From: Streptomyces globisporus
GTDB taxonomy: Bacteria; Actinomycetota; Actinomycetes; Streptomycetales; Streptomycetaceae
Assembly: GCA_014649555.1 (NCBI GenBank)
Contig: BMTG01000011.1
Location: 62,001-126,000 of the forward strand
Direction: 5' to 3'
DNA: 64,000 nucleotides
This document shows, piece after piece, positions 32,590 through 39,284 of the stretch. A program made the translations under genes and the position numbers. Below the pieces are notes generated by a model. It saw only the letters and a program-made list of their open reading frames with translations, was not told where the DNA came from and did no database searches. Position 1 is the stretch's first letter; each line of letters begins with the position of its first letter.

Positions 32590-33848
32590 CGGCGGCCACT
32601 GTCCTGTCCGTCCCGCAGGACCTCGGCGAGCAGGTCGTCGAAGCGGGCGAGTCCCGCCTCCCGGCTCAGATGGCGTGCGACGTACCGCGGCCCCTCGGCC
32701 CCGAGGGCGTCGGCGGCGGCCGGGTCGGCGGCGAGCTTCTGTACGGCTTCCAGCAGGGCGGCCGGGTCCTCTGGGGCGACGAGGACTCCGGCCCCGGAGC
32801 GGCGGACCTCGTCGGCGGTACCCCCCTCGTCCGCGACGGAGGCGATCACGGGGCGGCCGGAGGTGAAGTAGGAGGTGAGCTTGGAGGGAACGCTCATGTC
32901 GAGGACCGAGGCGCGCTGGGTGACCGCGAGGACGTCGGCGGCGGCCAGCACGTCGGTGAACTCCTCGGCACCCGCGGGCTCCAGGAACTCCACGTTGGCG
33001 AGCCCCTCGGCGCGGGCGCGCAGGGCGTCGCGCTGGTTGCCGTCGCCCATCAGGACGACGCGGACGCCGGGGGTGAGGCGGGCGGCCTCCACCAGGACCT
33101 CCAGGCCCTGCTTGAGGCCCATGTTGCCGGAGTGCAGGATCACCGGGACACCGTCGGACCAGCCGAGCCGGGCCCGGGTCGCGGCCCGGTCGGCGGTGGG
33201 GCCCTGCACATGCGTCCAGTTGGGGACGAGGCGGATGCGACCGGGGTCGACGCCGAGGGCCCGGACACCGGGGACGAAGCTCTCGTGGATGACGCCGACG
33301 AGGGCGGCCCCGCGCAGCGCGTACCGCTCGGCGGCCGCGGCGACGGCGGCGGCCCGGCCCCCGCCCCGGATCCCGCTCTGCGCGGCGGCGGCGCCCATCA
33401 GGTCCTGGACGACCGGGAGATACGGCACACGGTGGTGCCGGGCGAGGCGTGCTCCGATGACCCCGCCGGCGAGGCTGGGCATCTGGGAGATCACCACGTC
33501 GGGGCGGCCGGGCGGCGGTGCGATCAGCCCCGTGGCGAGGATGCTGGCCTCGAAAGCAGCTCGCTTCAGTGCCGTCTGACGGGGTGGCACATAGTGGCGG
33601 CGTCGGTGCACGCCGACGCCGCCGCGTATCTCCACCGTCCGCCACACACGCCGGTAGCTCTCCTCCAGTCGCCAGGAGGGGTAGTGCGGCATACCGGTGA
33701 GCGCCCGGACGCGGGCGCCGGACGCGGCCCAGTGCTCCGCGAGTTGGGTGGCGTACGGGCCTATGCCGGTGAGCTCCGGCGCATAGTTGGTCGAGACCAG
33801 CAGAAATCGGCGGCCCCGGAACGGACCCGGCCCAGCAGCATCGGACAT
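32586..33848 (-). CDS. Glycosyltransferase family 4 (WcaI-like)
   Basis: A 420-residue GT-B glycosyltransferase. The N-terminal motif STNYAPELTGIGPYATQLAE and the following GMPHYPSW segment are typical of the WcaI/colanic acid-type branch of family 4. The donor domain has VILHSGNMGLKQGLEVLVEA and MSVPSKLTSYFTSGRPVIAS. The ATG at 33848 is chosen because the longer frame (to 33944) carries a segment without family resemblance, and GGGGAAGG precedes the chosen start. Its stop overlaps the Wzz-like gene by 4 nt. Glycosyltransferase, copolymerase and flippase therefore form one coupled operon. Confidence 0.82.
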   Translation of the reverse strand: MSDAAGPGPFRGRRFLLVSTNYAPELTGIGPYATQLAEHWAASGARVRALTGMPHYPSWRLEESYRRVWRTVEIRGGVGVHRRRHYVPPRQTALKRAAFEASILATGLIAPPPGRPDVVISQMPSLAGGVIGARLARHHRVPYLPVVQDLMGAAAAQSGIRGGGRAAAVAAAAERYALRGAALVGVIHESFVPGVRALGVDPGRIRLVPNWTHVQGPTADRAATRARLGWSDGVPVILHSGNMGLKQGLEVLVEAARLTPGVRVVLMGDGNQRDALRARAEGLANVEFLEPAGAEEFTDVLAAADVLAVTQRASVLDMSVPSKLTSYFTSGRPVIASVADEGGTADEVRRSGAGVLVAPEDPAALLEAVQKLAADPAAADALGAEGPRYVARHLSREAGLARFDDLLAEVLRDGQDSGRR

Positions 33849-33999
33849 CGGACGATCGCCTTCCCCCCACGACAGCCGCTGTTCCCGGCGAGGAACAGCC
33901 CCCGCCGAGCTTATCCGTTCACGGCTTGCACAAGTGTTCTTCACAGTAAGGTCGTTGGAACATCACCGGATCACGTTCACCGTGGGGGGAGAGATACGG

Positions 34000-34449
34000 A
34001 TGGTGCAGCACAGGGTGGGTTACGCACCCGGGGTGTACGACCTGTTCCACGTCGGGCACCTCAACATCCTGCGTCATGCCCGCAGTCAGTGCGACTACCT
34101 GGTCGCGGGGGTCGTGTCGGACGAGATGGCCGCGCTCGCCAAGGGCCATACGCCGATGATCCCGCTCCGCGAACGACTGGAGATCGTCCGCAGCGTGCGC
34201 TTCGTGGACGCCGCGTTCGTGGAGACCGTGCCGGACAAGGTCGAGACCTGGCAGCAGGTCCGGTTCGACGTGATCTTCAAGGGCGACGACTGGCGGGGCA
34301 CGGAGAAGGGGCTGAAGCTGGAGCGCGACTTCGCCGAAGTGGGCGTGGAAGTCGTCTACTTCCCGTACACCGTGCATACGTCCAGCACCCAGTTGCGCCG
34401 GGCGCTGGACGTCCTCGTCAGCCGGCCCGGAGCGCTTTCAGCTCCCTGA
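34000..34449 (+). CDS. Glycerol-3-phosphate cytidylyltransferase-like nucleotidyltransferase (TagD-type)
   Basis: A 149-residue cytidylyltransferase. The class signature H-x-G-H is H17-V-G-H20 in GVYDLFHVGHLNILRHA. VVSDEMAALAKGHTPMIPL and FKGDDWRGTEKG correspond to the TagD/Tarl nucleotide-binding loops, though the usual R-T-x-G-I-S-T-T end motif is altered to HTSSTQLR. The reaction is an alcohol phosphate plus CTP giving a CDP-alcohol. A GGGGGGAGAG ribosome site precedes the ATG at 34000. The 3' end overlaps the convergent CDP-alcohol phosphotransferase gene by 32 nt. The alcohol (glycerol, ribitol or other) is not known. Confidence 0.8.
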   Translation: MVQHRVGYAPGVYDLFHVGHLNILRHARSQCDYLVAGVVSDEMAALAKGHTPMIPLRERLEIVRSVRFVDAAFVETVPDKVETWQQVRFDVIFKGDDWRGTEKGLKLERDFAEVGVEVVYFPYTVHTSSTQLRRALDVLVSRPGALSAP

Positions 34450-35155
34450 ACCACTTGGCGAGGAAGGCCGCCAGGAACAGCGTGTGCACGACCGCGAGCA
34501 CGGCGTACCCGGCGCGGAAGGCCCCGGGTGCGCCGAGCAGCAGGAACACCAGGCAGAACACCCCGTAGTCGGCGGGCAGCAGGGCCACGGCCCGCACCCG
34601 CGAGACGGGCGCCGCCGGCGTCGCCGCCCAGGACGGGCCCTGAGCGCTCGCCGCCGCCTTGCCGAGGTTTTCGCGCAGCAGCCCCGCGCAGAAGGTGACC
34701 ACGGCGGCCAGCTGGAACCCCAGAGGCAGCAACAGCCATGCTTCCGATGGCAGTTCACCGAAGCGGTAGAAGGAGATCAGCACCGCGGTGTGGACGAGCA
34801 GCAGCTTCCCGCAGTCCACGACATGGTCCAGCCATTCCCCGTCGGGCCCGCCCCGGCCGGTGAGCCGGGCGAGCTGCCCGTCGGCGGAGTCGAAGGCGAA
34901 CCCGACCGCCAGGGCCGCGTAGACCAGGACGGCGAGCGTCCAGGACGGCTCGACGAGCGCGACCGACGCCACCGCACCGTAGGTGAACAGCGCACTGATC
35001 AGCGTCACTTGATTGGGCGACAGACCCGCCCGGTAGGCCCCGGCCGCGAGCACACGGCCGGCGGGCCGGTTCACGTACCGCGAGTAGAGCGAGACGCCCT
35101 TGGCGCTCTTCTGTGCGCCGCGCAATTCGCGCAGCACGGTGCCCGTGCTTCCCAC
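34418..35155 (-). CDS. CDP-alcohol phosphatidyltransferase-family membrane enzyme
   Basis: A 245-residue integral membrane protein with about six helices. The complete CDP-alcohol phosphotransferase signature is present: D89, then D92-G-Q-L-A-R with G106, D110 and D114 at the canonical spacing, which bind metal and CDP. The enzyme transfers a phospho-alcohol from a CDP-alcohol, or a phosphatidyl group from CDP-diacylglycerol, to an acceptor. Tail-to-tail overlap with a TagD-like cytidylyltransferase suggests it uses that enzyme's product, giving a phospho-alcohol decoration or lipid. The phosphatidylinositol-type alternative cannot be excluded. Confidence 0.82.
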   Translation of the reverse strand: MGSTGTVLRELRGAQKSAKGVSLYSRYVNRPAGRVLAAGAYRAGLSPNQVTLISALFTYGAVASVALVEPSWTLAVLVYAALAVGFAFDSADGQLARLTGRGGPDGEWLDHVVDCGKLLLVHTAVLISFYRFGELPSEAWLLLPLGFQLAAVVTFCAGLLRENLGKAAASAQGPSWAATPAAPVSRVRAVALLPADYGVFCLVFLLLGAPGAFRAGYAVLAVVHTLFLAAFLAKWFRELKALRAG

Positions 35156-35319
35156 TACGCCCCCCAGCGTCCGGCAGTGCCCGCATCATGGCACGCGGAC
35201 ACCGGACCTGTGGGGTCTTTGGATCTCCTTACCTCCGGGGTAATCGACACCACCGGGACCCCGGGACCAAGGTGGGTGCACCGCCCCGGATCGCCGGGGC
35301 ACCACGGAGAGGACCCGCC

Positions 35320-35688
35320 ATGACCGCGTATGACGAGACCGTCCAGCGCTACTTCACCGCCTGGAACACCACCGGGGCCGAGGAGCGGGCGAAGGCGGTG
35401 GCCGCCGCGTTCTCCGACGACGCCGGCTATACCGACCCGCTGGCCGACGTGCGCGGGCACGAGGGGCTGGCGGCCCTGATCGGCGGCGTGCACGAGCAGT
35501 TCCCCGGCTTCCGCTTCACGCTGACCGGCACGCCGGACGGGCACCACGACCTGGTCCGGTTCTCCTGGGAGCTGGTCTCCTCGGCGGACGGTTCCGCCCC
35601 GGTGGCCGGGTTCGACGTGGCCCGGCTGGCCGAGGACGGCCGGATCAGCTCGGTGAGCGGATTCCTGGACCGCGTACCGTCGGCATGA
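35320..35688 (+). CDS. SnoaL/NTF2-like small protein
   Basis: A 122-residue protein of the NTF2/SnoaL-like cone fold: an N-terminal helix (YDETVQRYFTAWN), a Y-x-D-P-L element (YTDPLADVRGHEGLAALIGG), FPGFRFTLTG and strands ending GFDVARLAEDGRISSVSGFLD. Members are small-molecule cyclases, isomerases or binding proteins, so no reaction is assigned. GGAGAGGA precedes the ATG at 35320. It is a single gene convergent with the Mrp operon, whose last stop is 19 nt away. Confidence 0.7.
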   Translation: MTAYDETVQRYFTAWNTTGAEERAKAVAAAFSDDAGYTDPLADVRGHEGLAALIGGVHEQFPGFRFTLTGTPDGHHDLVRFSWELVSSADGSAPVAGFDVARLAEDGRISSVSGFLDRVPSA

Positions 35689-35706
35689 ACCCGCCCCGCA
35701 CCACGG

Positions 35707-36060
35707 TCACTTCCCGTCGGTGAGCTGCTCGTCGAGCTCGTCGAAGAGCAGCTCGCTGTGGTCGACCTGTCCGGTGCGGTAGGCGGAGCGGGCCACCAGA
35801 TGCGAGGCGACCGGTCCGGTGAGCATCTGGAAGAAGGCGATGAGGGCGAGGGTGGCGAGTTCCATGCCGCCGCGCAGCCGCAGCGCCACCCCGGCCAGCA
35901 CCAGGATCATGCCGAGGGTCTGCGGTTTGGTGGCGGCATGGCTGCGGGAGAGGACGTCGGGCAGCCGGAGCATGCCGATCACCCCGAGCAGACAGGTCGC
36001 GGCGCCGATCAGGAGCAGGACGGCGCCGGCCGTGTCGACGATCTGGAGCCAGAGGCTCAT
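35707..36060 (-). CDS. mrpG: Mrp Na+/H+ antiporter subunit G
   Basis: A 117-residue membrane protein with three hydrophobic helices, the small G subunit of the Mrp (group 3 CPA) sodium/proton antiporter. GMLRLPDVLSRSHAATKPQTLG is the diagnostic conserved stretch of MrpG/PhaG. The C-terminal tail is acidic (ELLFDELDEQL). Its ATG overlaps the mrpF stop by 4 nt. It is the last gene of the six-gene operon and ends close to the convergent SnoaL-like gene. Confidence 0.9.
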   Translation of the reverse strand: MSLWLQIVDTAGAVLLLIGAATCLLGVIGMLRLPDVLSRSHAATKPQTLGMILVLAGVALRLRGGMELATLALIAFFQMLTGPVASHLVARSAYRTGQVDHSELLFDELDEQLTDGK

Positions 36061-36395
36061 CGCGGGCCCTCCTGGGCGTCGTCGGAGTGCGGAGGGGGGT
36101 CGTCCGGTGTGCGGGGCCGGTCGCGTACGGCGATGAAGCGGGCGATGCCCACCGAGCCGGTGAAGCCGAGGAACGCCAGCACCAGCATGATCGGGAAGTA
36201 GAACGGGTCCCGGGCGAAGGCGGACTTGGCGGCGAGCCCGGCGATGATCAGGGCGGCGCAGACGTCCAGCGAGATCGCCCGGTCCAGCATGGAGGGACCT
36301 TTCCAGATCCGGGCCAGCAGCAGTCCCCCGGCGATGAGGACGAGAACGACGGCGCAGGTCAGCAGAGCCTGGTCGACCCGTTCGGGTGCGGTCAC
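36057..36395 (-). CDS. mrpF: Mrp Na+/H+ antiporter subunit F
   Basis: A 112-residue subunit with three membrane helices. GPSMLDRAISLDVCAALIIAG corresponds to the conserved G-P-s-x-x-D-R-x-x-A-x-D motif of MrpF/PhaF, including the functionally important Asp. The C-terminus is a hydrophilic Pro/Asp tail. It overlaps mrpE upstream and mrpG downstream by 4 nt each. Confidence 0.9.
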   Translation of the reverse strand: MTAPERVDQALLTCAVVLVLIAGGLLLARIWKGPSMLDRAISLDVCAALIIAGLAAKSAFARDPFYFPIMLVLAFLGFTGSVGIARFIAVRDRPRTPDDPPPHSDDAQEGPR

Positions 36396-37021
36396 GGTGC
36401 GGGCCTCCCGGCGGCGAGCTGGGGCGGTGGCGGGGGTTCGGCGACCCGGGCGATCTCGTCACGGGTGCCGAAGGCCCGTACGGTCAGTTCCTCCACGCGC
36501 CAGACCTGACGCCGGGCGGCTTCGAGCTCCTCGGGCCGGTCGGCGTCCAGGACGTGGACGAAGACGGTGGCGGTGGCCCGGCGCACCTCGATGATGGAGC
36601 CGCCGGGGACGTTGGAGACGGCGACGGCGGTGGCGGCGAGCATCAGGTCGCTGCGACAGCGCAGGGGGACGCCGATGACGGCGGCCCGGTGCGGCAGGCC
36701 GAACAGGGTCTGGCGGGTGACCTTCACGGCCGAGGTGTACATGTCGTAGAAGAGGTAACCGGCCAGGCGCAGGATGCCCCAGGGGTGGAGCCGCAGTCCG
36801 AGGTCGACCCGGGGCAGCGGGAAGGCGAGGCAGACGGCGACCGAGACGACCAGGCCGGTCAGGACGTTGGCCCAGGTGAGGGTGGACCAGAGCAGCACCC
36901 AGATGACGGTGAGCCAGGCGATCAGCGGCAGGTCGAGCACCCGCCGCCGACGGGTGCCGAACTCGAAGCTCAGGGGTGGCAGATCGGCGTTGCGGAAGGA
37001 GCAGCCCAGAACGCGTTTCAC
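36392..37021 (-). CDS. mrpE: Mrp Na+/H+ antiporter subunit E
   Basis: A 209-residue subunit, somewhat longer than the roughly 160 residues common in Bacillus, with extra hydrophilic sequence at both ends. Helices occupy the N-terminal third, and the conserved cytoplasmic half includes TPVL-type strands (GVPLRCRSDLMLAATAVAVS, PGGSIIEVR) and the HVLDADRPEELE segment typical of MrpE. The GTG start overlaps the mrpD stop by 4 nt. Confidence 0.85.
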   Translation of the reverse strand: MKRVLGCSFRNADLPPLSFEFGTRRRRVLDLPLIAWLTVIWVLLWSTLTWANVLTGLVVSVAVCLAFPLPRVDLGLRLHPWGILRLAGYLFYDMYTSAVKVTRQTLFGLPHRAAVIGVPLRCRSDLMLAATAVAVSNVPGGSIIEVRRATATVFVHVLDADRPEELEAARRQVWRVEELTVRAFGTRDEIARVAEPPPPPQLAAGRPAP

Positions 37022-38670
37022 CGGCCCAGCACCTCCTGGATGTAGGGGGCCCGCTGGAGGAGTTCGGCGGCCGTGCGGTCGGTGTAGGTGGTGAGCGGGT
37101 CGGCGAACACGGTGAAGGCGAGGCCGATCGCGATGGTGGCGGCGGTGGCCGCGACCATGGGGTGGGGCAGTCGGCTGGTGGTGGTGACGGCCCGTCCGTG
37201 CAGGGTCGCGGCGGAGGCCTGTCCGGCGGGCGGAGGGGTGGTCCCGATGCCCTCGTCGCCGGTGCCGAACACCCCGTCCGGGCCCGGGTCGCTGTCGTCG
37301 TCGCTGTCGTCACCGGCCTCCAGGACGGTGCCGGCGGCGGCCTGGCCGGGCGGGGCGGCGCGCCAGAAGGCGAGGTTCCAGACCTTGGCGACCACGTACA
37401 GCGTGAGCAGGCTGGTGGCCGCCGATCCGGCGACCAGGACCCAGGCCCAGCCGCCGCCGTCGGCGACGCCCGCGCGCATCAGCCCGAGCTTGCCGATGAA
37501 GCCGGAGAGCGGGGGGATCCCGGCGAGGTTCATCGCGGGGACGAAGAACAGGACGGCGAGCATCGGCGCGGCCCTGGCCAGACCGCCGAGCCGGGTCAGC
37601 TCGGTGGTACCGCCGCGGCGTTCGATGAGCCCGGCGACGAGGAACAGCGTCGTCTGGACGGTGATGTGGTGGGCGACGTACACGATGGCCCCGCCGTACG
37701 CCTCGCGGGTGGCGAGGCCGATCCCGAAGACCATGTAGCCGATGTGGCTGATCAGGGTGAAGGAGAGCAGTCGCTTGAGGTCGGTCTGGGCGACCGCGCC
37801 GAGGATGCCGATGACCATGGAGGCCAGGGCGATGGCCATCAGGAGGTCGCCGATGCGGTTGCCGGGGAAGAGCAGGGTCTCGGTGCGCAGCATGCAGTAG
37901 ACGCCGACCTTGGTGAGCAGTCCGGCGAAGACGGCGGTCACAGGGGCCGGGGCGGTGGGGTAGGAGTCGGGGAGCCAGGCGGCGAGCGGGAAGACGGCGG
38001 CCTTGATGGCGAAGACGGTGAGCAGGAGCGCCTGGATCAGGGTCTGTACGCCGATGGGGAGTTCGGCAAGACGCACGGCGAGCTGGGCGAAGTTCGCGGT
38101 GCCGGTGGCCGCGTAGGTCATGGCGATGGCGGTGAGGAAGAGCATCGAGGAGAACAGCGAGATGATCACGTAGGTGGAACCCGCCCGCATGCGGGGTCCG
38201 GTGCCGCCGAGGGTGAGCAGGACGAAGCTGGCGACGAGCATGATCTCGAAGCCGACGTAGAGGTTGACGAGGTCGCCGGCGAGGAAGGTGCAGGAGACCC
38301 CGGCGACGAGGATCAGATAGGCGGGGTGGAAGACGGCGAGCGGGGTCTCCTTGTCCCGGTCGGTCATGCCTTGGCCGAGGGAGTAGACGAGCACGCAGAG
38401 CGTGACGGCCGAGGAGACCGTGAGCATCAGCCCGGAGAGCCGGTCGGCGACCAGCGTGATGCCGAGCGGCGGGGCGAAGTCGCCGAGGTGGACGGAGAGC
38501 GGGCCCTGCCGGTCGGCGGCGACCATGAGGATCACCGAGAGCGCGGTGACGGCGGTGAGCACGGCGACGCTGATGAAGCGCTGGAAGCGCCCCAGCCGGG
38601 TGCCGAAGGCGAGGCTGAGTCCGGTGGCGCACAGGGGCAGCAGCACCGGCAGCGGGACGAGCGCGTTCAT
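37018..38670 (-). CDS. mrpD: Mrp Na+/H+ antiporter subunit D
   Basis: A 550-residue proton-translocating subunit homologous to complex I NuoM/NuoN, with about fourteen helices. The essential glutamate is E142 in LYVGFEIMLVASF. The conserved lysine lies in FAIKAAVFPLAAWLPDSYP, followed by the APVTAVFAGLLTKVGVYCMLR stretch. The C-terminal half contains an Asp/Gly-rich hydrophilic insertion (about 455-500). Start and stop overlap its neighbours by 4 nt. Confidence 0.92.
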   Translation of the reverse strand: MNALVPLPVLLPLCATGLSLAFGTRLGRFQRFISVAVLTAVTALSVILMVAADRQGPLSVHLGDFAPPLGITLVADRLSGLMLTVSSAVTLCVLVYSLGQGMTDRDKETPLAVFHPAYLILVAGVSCTFLAGDLVNLYVGFEIMLVASFVLLTLGGTGPRMRAGSTYVIISLFSSMLFLTAIAMTYAATGTANFAQLAVRLAELPIGVQTLIQALLLTVFAIKAAVFPLAAWLPDSYPTAPAPVTAVFAGLLTKVGVYCMLRTETLLFPGNRIGDLLMAIALASMVIGILGAVAQTDLKRLLSFTLISHIGYMVFGIGLATREAYGGAIVYVAHHITVQTTLFLVAGLIERRGGTTELTRLGGLARAAPMLAVLFFVPAMNLAGIPPLSGFIGKLGLMRAGVADGGGWAWVLVAGSAATSLLTLYVVAKVWNLAFWRAAPPGQAAAGTVLEAGDDSDDDSDPGPDGVFGTGDEGIGTTPPPAGQASAATLHGRAVTTTSRLPHPMVAATAATIAIGLAFTVFADPLTTYTDRTAAELLQRAPYIQEVLGR

Positions 38671-39284
38671 CCGTCGGCTCCTCGGTCACGGGGGTAGCGG
38701 TCGTCCGCCTTGGCGTCGCCGTCGCGGGCGTAGTCCTCCGGGTCCGCGCCGAGCACGTCGTTCCAGAGGTTGCCGGAGGCGTCGCGGCCCCGGGCCTGGC
38801 GGGCCCGGTCGGCGCGGAGCCGGTCACGGAGCCGGCGGCGCTCCTCGCGGTAGCGTTCGCGCTCCTCGGCGGTGGGTTCGGCTCCCGACCGGAACTGCTC
38901 GCGCAACTGGGCGCGTTCGCCGAGGACTTCGGCGCGCAGCGCGATACGCCGGTCCTCCAGGTCGTCGTGGACCTCGTCGGTGCCGGTGATCTGGTGGCTG
39001 CGGTAGGCCATGGCCAGCAGGAACGCGGTGGTGGCCAGGGTGATGACGATGGCGGTGAGCGCGATGGCCTGGGGCAGCGGGTCGGTGACCCGGCTCAGGG
39101 ACACCCCGTACAGCAGGGGTGCGGCGCCCGCCCGGCCGGTCGAGGAGAGCACCAGCAGGTTGATGCCGTTGCCGAGGATGACGGCGCCGAGCAGGATGCG
39201 GGTCAGCGGGCGGGTGAGCATGAGGATGCCGCCGACGGCGCAGAGGACGACGGCCGTGGCGATGAGCGAGGCGCTGACGATCAT
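38667..39284 (-). CDS. mrpC: Mrp Na+/H+ antiporter subunit C with long charged tail
   Basis: A 205-residue subunit homologous to NuoK. The three-helix core (about residues 1-105) is complete, with ILLGAVILGNGINLLVLS and DPLPQAIALTAIVITLATTAF, the MrpC landmark. It then continues for about 100 residues of Arg/Glu/Asp-rich, probably helical sequence that is absent from the roughly 115-residue Bacillus protein. This tail should be cytoplasmic. The gene overlaps mrpA and mrpD by 4 nt. Confidence 0.9.
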   Translation of the reverse strand: MIVSASLIATAVVLCAVGGILMLTRPLTRILLGAVILGNGINLLVLSSTGRAGAAPLLYGVSLSRVTDPLPQAIALTAIVITLATTAFLLAMAYRSHQITGTDEVHDDLEDRRIALRAEVLGERAQLREQFRSGAEPTAEERERYREERRRLRDRLRADRARQARGRDASGNLWNDVLGADPEDYARDGDAKADDRYPRDRGADG

